DNA of 64,000 bases from Certhia americana. Its lineage: Eukaryota; Chordata; Aves; Passeriformes; Certhiidae. The position numbers and the translations under genes were made by a program. Where the stretch lies: the NCBI GenBank assembly GCA_018697195.1, contig CM031879.1:20085821-20149820 (forward strand). The letters run 5' to 3'. The number at the start of each line of letters is the position of its first letter. Position 1 is the first letter of the stretch. Of this stretch, positions 1 through 12,880 are shown one piece after another. The notes under the pieces were generated by a model, which was not told the DNA's origin, searched no databases, and saw nothing but the letters and a program-made list of their open reading frames with translations.

Positions 1-2561
1 CTTGTCAGGAGCACAAATTACTCTTTCAAGCAGGCATGACTCCAATGAAAAAGGTCTCCCCTTCAACCTGAATACATGAAAAATTAGTTCCTTCACTGAC
101 TGAAAGGCTACTTACTGTGGGATTTAAGCTTGTTGTTTACTTCTGTAATTGCCATATCATTAATTGCTATCATATCCTATGTCATATCTGTGGTTGCTTG
201 TGAGTACCCTTAATATTTATGCATATACACATATTCTTTCACCTTGGAAGGAGGGCTATTGACAGTCTTACATTGCACAACATTTTCTTTCACAAAACAA
301 ATTTCTTACACAGATTAAGTGCAGTTACTATGGGTTTAGAAAGAAAATGCCTTTGCACTGCTGATATTTTCAGAAACTATCTGAAACTATATTTAGAAAC
401 TGGGTATAGATCAAATTCTTGGCAAATAATTCCAAACAACACATTTGTACTCCATTTATTTTCATCAATTGCAGTATATGATCTACAGTGTTCACTAAGG
501 CTGACATCTATTTTTTCATGTTGGTGAGATTTTTTATTCACATCAACATATAGGACAACTGACATTTGACAAGACTGGCCAGCTTTCTACAAACCTCCCT
601 TTCTTGCTCAGACTAACTCAGCATGTTTGTTATGTTGTCACTTTTCTACTGAAAACATTTTTCTTCATTTACACCAAAAAAGCCCACAAGTAAAGAGCCT
701 TTATTATTTTTATAGGAGAGCAGAATATTGTCCTAAATCTTCAGTGAATATTTAGGAGTTACTACCCAAAATACTGCTGGAAAGTTACGTGTTTGATTTT
801 TTTTTGTCACGGACAGAGTGAAAGATTCAAGCTATATCTCCAGGCTATTAATGGTGTGACTGAAACAGGAGAAGAGACATCAAACTAGCCCAAATATATG
901 TAGGATATCATAAGCAAAAAAATCATAGAAGTAGAAAGTGAAGCCTTTAACTTAGGCAAGAAATCAGAGCAGTTACCCAGCGTTTGGCTGTATTAGATCT
1001 GGTAGTTCAGAGGTGTAAAACACATCTCCAATTGTAAACACATAGCCAAACAGCAAGGCTGAATATATTGTCTTTCTGGCAGAAAATCATGTCACATCTG
1101 AAGTAAATTTTACCTCAAAGAGCTGTTTGCAAGCATTTTATTTATTTCTATTAATTCATCCCTGATTAACCTGAGAAGAGATGGGATTTATTCCTATTTC
1201 TGCATTGTGACTTCAGGGAATGGATCACTGCTTCCCTGGGTATGTCTTTCCTGTCCTGTAAAGTGGGATAATAAGACCTATATAAAGCATTCCAAAACCT
1301 AAGAGTGAAGGAAGTACAGAAAGCATAATACTGTTATTACTTCACCTTATCTACACTATATCTCTTCCTCCAAACAACATTTTGTTCTAAACAAAAGAAA
1401 TTCATCAGAAGTTCAATATCATCCTTGGCCCATCATGTTTCTATGGTTACGGAGCCAGTGTTTTTCATCTGTAGAAACTAGCAAGAATTTTCCATTTTAC
1501 AAAACTGCTGTGCCCAGTCTCTCTGGCCCTCCCTTATCAAGGACAGGTTATTCTCATTTTGCCAGCCTTGTCAAACTGAAAACATCTCCCAATCAGACTG
1601 TAGGACAAAGCTTTTAAATACACAGTAGGCATTATTTGCCAAGAAATGTCATTACTAAAAAACAGAAATGTAAGAACGATGCTAAACTCTGTCCCTGAAG
1701 GCTTATCCAATCTCTATTTTTCCACAGATCAGACCAGCCTGGGCATGATGGAAGGGACATGACTCTCTTCCTGCCAACGTTATGTGCCTTGGCCTCGCTC
1801 TCAAGCCTGTTGCATGGCTCATGTCAGAGACAAGCCACCAGGCTGCACCTCTAATCCAGTCCATCTTGGATATTTTGTCATGGTATTTGGTTTTATATAT
1901 CAAGTGCAATATAATGAATACACAGGCATGTATAAATATCTATATATGCATATGCTGTCACAGTAGATAAACAATATAAGTAAATATACAAACACACGTG
2001 CACCTCCTCTGCACAAACTACCAAGAAGCAGTAACAATCCCTTTTCTCATCTTTTCTACAGTAATAACACATGCTTATAGATTAGACTTGAGCTTCCCTT
2101 AATTGCAAGTTAACAATTCCCTTAACATCCTCTTAAATATTATTTTTTTTCTCTTTTCTATGCCCCTATGAAGAAAAGCAACACTCCCTTCACAGAAAAG
2201 GAGCAAAGCCCATCCCCTCTCAGAATAACAGAATATGGCTGATTCTGAGTCAGCTTCCTCTTTATTCCCCTGTCCCGACCAGCGTATTCCTCACTTGCAT
2301 TCCACTCCTTCAGTCATGTGTGAGATTTTATCTGTTGCTGTAACGTTAATGGAAATTACCACAAAAAACTTCAAAGTTATTTTGGTGCAGTGATCTAGCA
2401 TGACTTCTTGTAAAAAAAACAACATTTAATTGAGTACTGTTTCCCATATCTTTCCTAGTCCTCTTCCTTATTTTTTTTTCTGGACTCTTTCTAACTCCAC
2501 AGGGAATGACCAGGGCTTGAGGAACCTGCAAGAGTGTCTGAAAGAAAAAATCTAGGAAAAA

Positions 2562-2602
2562 GTATATATATATATATATATGTATGTACCATATATATAT
2601 AT
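2562..2602 (+). repeat. TA dinucleotide microsatellite (interrupted)
   Basis: Two TA tracts are separated by TGTATGTACC. Confidence 0.95.
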
Positions 2603-4620
2603 GGCAGAATATCCTGCCAAATTTCATTAGAGAGAATAGAAATTTTCTGTAGTTCATTAAAGGCAACTTCCCAGTGTCTAATAACTCTTGCTGTGCTTTT
2701 CTATCATGAACCAGCACATGCTCTCATCATCAACCCTTTTCAAACACAATATTCCAGAGCAAGGTGTTCTGGTCTAATTAGGTATGGCATGAAGCACCCT
2801 GTACTTTTGATTGACCTTGTACATTGCTCTGTCACACAATTTCTGAGTGTATGTTTTTTGGACTAGATGTTCAGTGCTACCCTGTGTGACTTCACAGTGA
2901 AGAAGAGAGGAGTACTAAATCATAGCCAGTGTGCTGTGCCAAATGATTGGCACAAAGGTTAACTGAGCAGAGGCTCAACCAAGATGTCATAAATTTAAGT
3001 GAGAGAGCAACTAATATTCACAGGAGAATAAAGTGTTATTCACTTTTATTCTTCTGGACTACAGAGTTTAGAAATAGGACAAATATTTAACTGTTAAAGA
3101 AGGTTTACCAGAGTGACTTATGGCAGAAAAGGGATAAGAGGTTTTTAGCAGGAGTTCCTTGGTTCCTTGAGTTCCTTGACCATGGCCTGTCTCTCAAGAG
3201 CTGCTGATTCAGCACAATTACTAAACCCAGGCCTGGTTATGGCTAAGTTTTGGTTTTGTGCCTCATCAAAAGCTTAACTGCAGTTTTAATTAAAAAACAA
3301 GGTTTACAATTAAGTGGCTGCCAATTCCTTCTTAATTATTACATTCACCAAATACTAGAGCTAACTTGCCAGCATTTTGAATTTTCTAAGTGGAAAGAAG
3401 TAGAGAAAATAGATAAGATGCCAATTACAGTGAATTGCAATTAAGATATTGGCAGATGAAGACCCTCAGGGATCTAGAGTCCCATATAGCAGTAAGCTTG
3501 ATAATCAGATGGTCTAGCCTTGTACTAAAAGAGAATGTGTCATGTTATACAATATAAAGTTATCATTTTAAAACAAAGTTTAAAAGAAAAAAATGGATAG
3601 AGAAATATACACTGCAAATCCTCTCAGTTTTCCTTGTCTTTGAAGCAACAATCACTCATCTGATCACAGGCCTCTTGACTACATCCAGAGCAGAGAGGCC
3701 AGGAACCCCTGGCACACACCATATCCCAGCTCTGTGACAGAGTGAAACCTCAGAGTGCTCCTGCCTGAAATACAGGCTCAGGCTTCCCTATTGGGTGTTT
3801 TTCAGGCTCCCCTGTTTAGTTGGAGATGATTTGCTGTGCAGCCCTGTGGGGTTGCTCATGGGATCTGCATGTCAAGAGACACCACAGAACATCCCCAGCA
3901 GAAAACAGATGCTGCTTTTTCCTTCTGTCATTAAACCACAGCAAAAGCAGCTAGCTGATCTAATATGTAGATTATCATAACAAAAGACATATCTAAGGAA
4001 TGATCCTGAAGATGATATCAGAAACTAGGGAGGCTTCCTGGATTGCTACCTTCAATTCAGAAATTACCGATGACAGAAAATGAAACAAAACCCTGCCCTC
4101 TGATATTAGAGATAAGAGATGTCATTTAAAGACAATGCCAATCTTTCCACCAGCAAGACCTTGTGGAACAGCACTCATGTCAAGTAAGATGCATGAAAAC
4201 AAGATTTTTTTTGTTCGCTTTTTCCCACCACATCTCTCAAACAATAATGAAGTGGAGGGGAAAGGAAGTCATTGTAGTTTTACCAGCTGTAATAAAACAT
4301 TTACACCAGCAGATACCATGAGGTTAGACAAGATAAACCAGTCCTGGAAACAGGATTTCTGTCCTTAACTCTGTAACCACCACCAAGGCTTTGTCATGGT
4401 TATTCTGGACTGTCTTTGCATTTCTTATTCTGAAAGGGGTGAACAAAAGAGAGCTGTACCCATTTCCCTCCCTGTTAGTACTGCCTAAGGAGCTATATAG
4501 GTCAGAAATACTCATAGGAATACCACATTCTCCCTTCCCCTTAGCATGGAGCTCTATCAAGCTGTGCTGAAACACCCTCTTTTTCACTGTAGTCTCCTTT
4601 AAATCTAAATAATCCTTTCA

Positions 4621-4726
4621 TTATTTTCAGTATTCAGTTTCTTTCAGTATTCAGATATTCAGTTTTCAATATTTCTTCAATATTTCAATATTTATTTCAA
4701 TATTTCAGTTCCTTTCAGTATTCAGA
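4621..4726 (+). repeat. Degenerate minisatellite of TTTCAATATT / TTTCAGTATTCAG units
   Basis: About 105 bp of short units alternate between TTTCAATAT and TTTCAGTATTCAG forms. A 20-bp block (4,636-4,655) recurs at 4,707-4,726 with one mismatch, so the array has a 71-bp higher-order duplication. Confidence 0.85.
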
Positions 4727-7091
4727 GTCCCATCTGCTTTTTTAGGGGACAGGAGGAAATGGGCATCATTTAGACAGCAATAAACCACCAGCACATTTCA
4801 GAGAACATCCATGAGGTTTTATTGTGACTTCTGAATTATACTACGTTATAGTTCCCAACAGTAAAAGAAATTCTGCCTTCAGTTTTTTTCTGCTGACAGC
4901 ATTGTGTGACAGAGACCATACAAGCAAATAGCTTTTATAGACAGACTGATTTACCATATAGATAAAATAGTAGAGATGTAAGTTCACTTTGGATTGTGCA
5001 TCAGTAAAATTCACCACTGGATTCAACTAGTAGAAAATGTATTTTTAGTGAAACATGAAGTGGAAACAATAGACCTTGAGATCCAGGACTAAGATGTATT
5101 GCACATAAAGTGTGCTGTTTTGGTTCACAAAGACATTGCCCCTGTGTCATTGCTTTAGTGATTATTCGAAAGAATAGGGAATTTAGCACCCTCAGAATAG
5201 AAAGAATGAGAAAACTTGGCAATTATACCTAATAGTCTTCAAGGATGACAGCTGCTTTTGCATACCTGAGTTCCAACTTTCAACATCAACTGCAGATAAT
5301 GGGATTGTGGGGGTGACATCTGTGTCCCAGTGACTGGTCCTGGGCTTGGAGAGTAACTGGGAACCATGGTGTCTCAGCTGTAGCTGGCACTTACACTTTA
5401 CTTTCATATTCTGCTGAAAAACCCAGCTCACTAGTGCAGGGGGACACCCTTCCTCATCCCAAGTGCAGTGGTGGGATGCTGTCCGGTGTCAGTGAAAAGT
5501 GGGAGAGCAGGCTCCAAGCTCATGCAGCTGCAGTCAACATCTGCTACTTTGAAAGAATTTTTAATTTTCAAAGACTTGTTATAGGTATATACAGCTAATA
5601 AATGTTGTCCCCAAACTATCAAGTAATTTCATCTTAATTTTTTTTATTGACACTTATGACACTACTCTGCCTTGGGAACTGACATGACTGCCACACTTTT
5701 GCTGGTGATCTCTTACAATAATACAGTGTAGGAGACAGGTTCACTTAAATAGAATTAACTAGAACAGCAATTGTTTGTCAGCTGGTTGCAATTATACACT
5801 ATATAAGTGTGGTTATTTAAGTAAACTTAACTTTGGAAATAAAGCTTATGCTTTTATCACCTGAAAGAAAATGCAAGCTTTCCCAGTGATCATTAAATTA
5901 TACTTTCAGAGGGACAAGACACATGGTATTTTAGAAAATCGCTGTGTCAAGAAAGAAGCAATGATGCAGCCCATGAAAGTATTGTGGATTTTCCATTATT
6001 TGATATCTTTATATTAGAATTATCATTCAAAAAAAGACACTGTAGCTTAAAGAGAAAATAATTGATTAGGTGCCAAAATTACTTGCTAAATTTTTAAGTT
6101 TTTATATTCTCTAGTAAGTCAAGTGGCATAAATTGCCAGCCAAGCTTAGTGATATTAGTGATATACATGGACTACAGACAAAACGGTTGCAAATTATCAA
6201 GACAAATATTTCACTAATAATGAATTCTACTTTGAAAGTACTCTGAAACTGCAGTTCAGATCTCATCTTTCCATTAAATGATAAAATAACTTGAGAAATA
6301 GAAAAAAAATTATTTTGGTGAAGGCAAAGTGGATTAACTAATGCAGACAGCGGAAAATTAAGTAATGATAATATCTGAAGATTTTACTCATTTTAGTTCT
6401 GATCAGAAGGTTTCAAGTCCTAAATTGCATAACACTCCGAGTTATTTTTCATATAAATCCTATTGTGCACAGGACATGAATAAAAACCTGCCTGTAAGCT
6501 TTAAATCACAAGCATCAAAAGCAATATTGTAGCTGAAAGTTTGCTCCATAAGTATTTACAGAATTTTTTATTCATCCAGAAGTCAGGGAGTCACCAAGGT
6601 GACAAGTCATCCAACTTAGGCTAACTAATTAGATTAACCACCTAATTTACAGCCTTATTTAGAGAACTGCATTATTCTCTGGAGTCCTCTGCTTTTTTCT
6701 CTTGGTGAGACACCTAGACAAGCAACTTCTAATTTAGATTCCCAAACTCAGTTTTGTATTCCTATCATGTTGAGAAGATGAAAAAAATACCCTCTGAAAG
6801 AGACTTGAGAAAGAAGTGGGGAGAGGAAGATTAAAGAAGTTTTGAGGTAAGCTAGGAAAGAGATTTTCTGCAGTTTTTGAGACAAGTAGGATCCAGTTTT
6901 GTACTTAACCTCAAAGAGGGAAAATAACTAAATTTGAAGACCATGATATTTTTGAATGGAGCTATAGAGGACTTCTTTAAAAGGGGTGTGTGTGTGTGTA
7001 TACATCTATGCAATTGTTTATCTAACAATCTAACAAAATCTCAGGAATGCAGATAGCCTCTCCAAAGTTAACACTGAATATAGAATATTAT

Positions 7092-7126
7092 TATTCAGTA
7101 CCAGAATATGCTTCTGGTATTGAATA
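7092..7126. repeat. Inverted repeat: 15-bp stem, 5-nt loop
   Basis: The arms 7,092-7,106 and 7,112-7,126 are complementary over 15 positions, with a single G-T mismatch, around a TATGC loop. The stem core is TACCAGAA/TTCTGGTA. Confidence 0.9.
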
Positions 7127-10100
7127 CAGCTTTCAACATCAGCCCTTTTCTTCCAAATTCTGTCAAAAGAGAGAAAATAATATGCAATTTACATAAAATA
7201 GCTCATCCCAGACTATCCAGGCTTCAAAAAGTTTTTAAAATAAATTACGATTAAGTATTTCTGCTTACTTTTAAAAAACATTTTGAACTTTGTCTTATAT
7301 TTTCCTGAAAATGAGAATAAGAAATGCCATGAGAGTGGAAATTTATTTAAATGGTTTAACTAACTGAATTGGATTCATAATGAACACTACATTTTTCTGA
7401 AATTGTATGATAAATATCTTCTTGGAAATGATGTTAAGAAAGTAGGGACCTATGAGATCAAAACTAGGAGCTAGTTATTACACCGAAAGTATCTCAAAGT
7501 CAAAGCCCTCTTTTGGCTGTAATGGATATTAGTTGATGACTTCAACACAGTCAGGAACCAGCTGCCCAATCACACCTGTCACTGGCTTACCTCCTTTGGT
7601 CAGCCTAAAAAAGTCCAAAGCAGATACACATGTACCTGTCTACATGTTCTTCTCTAAAACAGGATGGACATTGTCCTCTCAATGATCTGGGGAGGTCCAG
7701 ATCAAAAAACTGCAAAAGCAAAAGCTGCAGGCACAGCATATGAGCCTTGCTATTACAACCTTCAATTTCTCAAAAAAATTTTTTTTTCCTTTGCCACCAG
7801 CTATCACCCCTGAAAGCTCCTTTATCTGGGAGTTCATCTCTCTCTTCAGTCCCTCAAGGTACATTTGTCCAACTGAGAGCTAGACGGTATCTAAACCATC
7901 CTTGTATCTTCTTCTGATGGATGGGAGAGAGAGAAGACCACCCTCCTTATAATCCAGTGCCTTTTTGATAGTCCTTGCTGGACTACTTTGACCTGATGTG
8001 CCATTAAGAAATACCTCTACTCATCCTTGTATCAGTCCACTTAAGCTTCTGACTCTCAGAGGTAAGAAGACAGTCTCTTTTTCCTGGCAGAAGAGACAGA
8101 AACCAGAAGCTGCGTGTAGCAGGTTCCCTCCTGTGTGTTTATCCCACATGCAAGGGGCAACTGTGAGACTGGCAGCTTCCCCTATTCTTTTTCTGCAATA
8201 ACTGCATCCTCCAAATAGCTCATGAGATTTGTGCTGAGAGCACTTGCTGCCCCAGAACTTAACCAAAACTTTCTGCAGGACTACCAAGGTTTTCAAACAG
8301 CCGTGACTCACAGTTACAATGGTAGAAAGCCAGGTTTCCTGCTAAGTGCAGAATGGAGGCAGCTTCTAGTGCTGCTGTTGAACTGCTCTCTTCTATGGAG
8401 TGTACTCCATCTGCATCCTTATCTCAGTGGAACTCACAGAAAATTAAATGCATCTCAAGCTTTCCATCCCTCTCTCTCCATGATCATGCTTTCTTCTCCA
8501 GTCATGCTTGTCAGATCCATGTAAAGTGGATGGCCACAATTTGTAGATTACAACATATTTATTTTACTTCTCCCTGCCCTTCCCCCAAAAAATACAATGT
8601 CTCCTTAAATTGTTTTGTCTTATGTATATATACAGCTTTTCAGTTTTATATATAGTTGAATTTGTTGTCCTGCATCTGCCATTAGTGTTATGCAATCTAC
8701 TACCTCAAACATAAATATAAAAGAATTTGAGTAGTTACACACTATTTAGTACATGTCCCAGAAATCATTTGTTTATATTTGAGCTATAATGAAAGCACAT
8801 AGCAGACATTATCTTGAAAAAGGGGTATACATGCACTTAAATAACAGTAATTTTTAAGATAATAGTTATCAATAAATTAAACAGTCTGATTATAATAAAT
8901 ACCTTAGGGATACTTTAATAATAGTTCCTGATAATCATTACAAAATTAAAAGATTTTGTTGTCTGTGCATATATTTATATATTCATCAGTGACCACTGGG
9001 TTTAAATTACTTCAACGTTAATTGCATATTCACCCTACATGCAAATTTGTCTTTTTTTCTTGCTATTTATTTATGCAATATATAACTTTGTGTCACTTAT
9101 GATAAATTTCCACAACACTTTTCAGCTATTTCTCTGTACTTTTCAAATATGTTTTGTTTGATTCCCTCTAGGTCGGACATTGAATGACCCCATCCAGAAA
9201 AACTAAAGTCAAGCTGAATATGACTAATTGACCCCAAGAAGGCCAGCAGAATCCCATTCACATAAAAATTATTTCTTTCTGTCTCCTGTTTGAATCTTGG
9301 TATTTTTTGAAAAACACTCACAAATCCAGAAAGGGAGGGCACAGAGAGGAGAAATACAGAGAATGGAGTTATGCAAAAGCCCCACCCACTGGCACTACCT
9401 GTGGATGTACTCCTGGAGGAAAGCAGTCTTCATGCCTGTCAGGGCTGGTGTGACCTGCTGCTGCTGGGAGGCAACCATCAAGCATTCACACAAGCCACAT
9501 CAGTTTAAGACACCCTCACCACCACTGGAGAAGCAGAACTTAATTCAATCCCTTATCTACCCTCAGTAATACAACTGGAAATGCTGTTTTCTTCATGTTT
9601 TCCCTCTGACATTTAGCGCTAGGATTTAGGTTTGGCCTTCAGCTTGTATCATCTCTTTTCAGTGAATCCATCTCCTTCTTTGCTTTCTCTCTCTCTCTCT
9701 TTTTTTAAGGTTTTTTTAAGCTTTTCATTTCAACTCTTAGTAGTTAAACAGAAACAATACTTAGCAATTCCTCCTTGGGTTCCTCTTTCAAGGAGGACTT
9801 GCAAAGCCCCATGCTTGGCAGCAAGTGCTTATGCCACCCCAACAAAGTCCCCACTGAGCAGCACTGCTTACCGGTGACAGCACTGTCCTTGCATGAATCA
9901 GAGTCATGCGGAAAGATGCAGAGATGCTAGGATCTGTACGAATATTTAGCTTAAATATATGTCTGAAGCCCTCATTTCTATAATTAGAAAAGGCTTCCAA
10001 ATATCATAATAAAAAATAAAGTTATGTGTATTTTTGCTGTGAATTGTTATCTCACTTCAAGTACTAGCAGATCTTTCTTACTCTGGTGATGTTGTTGCAG

Positions 10101-10159
10101 CTGATTGTAGCAGATGGCTGTGTTATATCTTTTGCCCTTTGCACAAGAATGTTTTTGCT

Positions 10160-10193
10160 ATTGTTGTTGAAATAACTGGCTTTCAACAGCAAT
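10160..10193. repeat. Inverted repeat: 13-bp stem, 8-nt loop
   Basis: The arms 10,160-10,172 (ATTGTTGTTGAAA) and 10,181-10,193 pair fully apart from one G-T position. The loop is TAACTGGC. Confidence 0.85.
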
Positions 10194-12049
10194 TTTAATT
10201 TAACTTATACGCTATTTGGGAGACAGGAGAACTTATAAAAGTTTGTTGAATCAAAGAGTCTGGTCACAGATACACATATTTAAAATGAGGGACATGTACA
10301 AGGCAATTTGGGTAGGATGTTCAGAACAATGGCTTGAAAAAAGCTGCTGTTTATAAATTGCTATTTACATAATCTGCCATTTCTGTTATCTGCCACATTC
10401 TGCACAAAAAAATTACTGCAAGCAAATTAAATTTAAATGTCACTAGATGAACTAATCTTAGCTAAAGCATAAGAAATTTAAATTAGCCCATCGTTAAAAC
10501 AGCTTGCATGACACCCTTAGAGGATGAAGTAATCTTTTCAGCTGGACAAGGATGGTCGCTCAGCCCTTATTCTTGCTCAGCTGGTAATTTGGCTGTAATC
10601 TGAAGATAAGAAGTCTCATTCTTAGAAGGTATCACTGTCCTGCCAAAATGACACACTTCTCACTTGGGTGATCCCACCTGCATGTCACCGTATGTTTCAG
10701 TTTGAACTATTGAACAATGAGGCTGTTCTTGTTTAACTGTGTAATATTTAATATTGTCACATCTGTAACAGCTAACCAGGAATGGAAAAACATTGGGTAT
10801 TATGGGTTCAGTCCTTACCAGTGTCTTCTGATCCTGATTCAGCAAAACATTTAAAGCCGAGCTAAATGGGAGCCATGTGAGTAGTCTGAGAGAAGCTCAA
10901 GAGTACTTTATGCTCTGCAAAATAAATTCATGTTCACAGTCTTTGGTGGATTAAGGCAAAAATGAGCACAAATTTGTGGGAATGAGCCCATGGTTTGCTT
11001 TGTTAATAACAAGACCCTTATTCAGCACTTTGGGGTCCCAGGATGCTTTCTTAATGAGCTCACACAGTACCTGTACCAGTAACAGCAGTATTTGGAGAGC
11101 TGGAATAGACAGGGCAACACAAAGTAAGGTATATGCTCTGATTATCCATCAGCAGTCTTTGCAGTAGAAGTGATTTTTACTGAAACATGGTGAGAAGTCC
11201 TCTCATGAACAAACAATAACACACACCCATCTATGCAGCTTGTGTGGGGCAGAAAGAAATAGGATGATGCTGAGTTCTTCTCTCCACTTTATCAATGCAG
11301 GTGTTCTAGCTGCCAAGGGCACTCAACTGATATCCCTAGCACAATATGTGCACCCCTCTTTCCTGTCTTTCTTCCTGTCTCCAGTATCATGAACCACATG
11401 AAGACACTGTGAAACAGTGCTCCTGCACCACTCCAGAGTTACTGCCCATGAATCCATGAGGTTGCTATTGGTAATAAAGTCTCTGCCTTATATCCACTGT
11501 GGCCTTATTGTTGAGGAAGTCAACAGAGGAAGATCTGGCTCTTAGGCTACAGCATCTGCTTGTGGACACTCAGCACTCATTGCAGAAGCACATGGACCAC
11601 AGGAGGCTCAAGCACAGCCTATCTCTCAAAGACCTCACACAGATCAACACAGCACAACAGCCAAGAATCACACCTTGAAAGGTGCATGTGCCCCCACCTC
11701 TTTACCTTTGCATTCACACTGCAGGGCAATTTCACAAACTCAGCTCAATCCAGGTGACCCAGTGTAACCTCACATTAGGACAGGGGTGAGGCCCAAGAGA
11801 GAGATCTTTGAATTAATTTCCCTGGTCCACCAAGTATGAACTCTATTTCTGCAGATGTTGACCATAGTTCTTTTTGACTCCTAAATAGGTCCTTCAATAT
11901 ACATATGTTACATCATCCCATACATGTCTTTTTGTAATGGGATCCATATATGACAAGTATTAGTGTGGAGATAATGACGGTACAAAAGATTACACAGACA
12001 ACTATCACTGTAAAGATGTGCAGAGACACCTTATGGTCTAGGGTGAGAA

Positions 12050-12220
12050 AAACGGCAGAGGAAATTCAGTGGAGGTAAATTAGGAGATGTGATGAAAATA
12101 AGCACTCCTTACTTTATATATCTAAAAAAGATGAGCTTCAAAGAAACTATTTCCAGGCAACAAAATTTGGTGTTGTACTAGACAGCTCTATGATCTCTCT
12201 GTCTTTGGAGGACCACCTTC
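12050..12220 (+). mobile_element. Old degenerate CR1 LINE fragment (ORF2 interior)
   Basis: The stretch follows the CR1 ORF2 segment that includes GGAAATTCAGTG and ends in a form of GTTGTACTAGACAGCTCTATGA, which encodes a decayed D-LGV-LDSS motif. Similarity is clear by eye but heavily mutated. A plus-strand CR1 3' end about 600 bp downstream may be the other end of the same insertion. Confidence 0.55.
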
Positions 12221-12819
12221 CTAAGGAGGAATAAATGTTTTTGTTATTACATGTAGTCTTAAGGAGCACATTCTAAAATAATTTTTTGTAAGAGTATTAC
12301 AATTATATTTTAAGAGAATTGTATTTCAATTTATATAGTGAGATAAAACAGATGAAAATATTTTTATTGGATTATTTCCTGCCATTTTTTACTTCCTTTT
12401 CAGGTTGTTTATAAAGATGATGGAAAATTTTGGAGGGTACCATAATTGTGTTTCATAATATGTGTATGACTTTAAAAATGGAGAAATCTTTGGGGGAATC
12501 TTCCTTTCTATAGACTGTGGTATTATCACAATAACCAACAGTCATGTAGAAAATTAAATTATTAAATGTCAGAAATTGCTCCTGTTTTTAATTTCTTCCA
12601 CTAACCATGTCACCATGATTTTTTGGTACATATTTTTACAGCAAACACAGAGCATACAGAGAAAATGTACTTACAAATTATTAGTATTTTTGACTAAAAT
12701 TACAGAAGTCATTCCTTTTAGACAAAAACTTCCAAATTTTTTTTTCTTGTATTGACTCAGGCAGCAGTACTAAAGCAATATAACTGAAATGTGCTTTGGT
12801 TTTTTTTTGCAACTGTACT

Positions 12820-12880
12820 GTAGGACTAGATGACCTCCTGAGTCCCTGCCAAGCTGAATTACTCAATGGCTCTGTGATCA
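12820..12880 (+). mobile_element. CR1 LINE 3' terminal stub
   Basis: The bases GTAGGACTAGATGACCTCCT, followed by TCCCTGCCAAGCTGAATT and a decayed CTCTGTGAT end, match the CR1 3' UTR. Only the last 60 or so bases are recognisable. Confidence 0.7.

Larger units (their letters stand above)
1..12049. other. Intergenic, no gene recognised
   Basis: The sequence is AT-rich. Apart from the listed TA repeat, minisatellite and hairpins there is a small 3-unit GTTCCTTG repeat (3,154-3,179) and a 7-bp hairpin GTGCCAA/TTGGCAC near 2,935-2,952. All open frames are short and of random composition. No exon, RNA gene or full transposon was identified. Confidence 0.7.

Noticed and set aside
7092..7126. microRNA precursor interpretation of the hairpin
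   Set aside because: A 15-bp stem with a 5-nt loop is too short for a Drosha/Dicer substrate, and the flanks do not extend the pairing.
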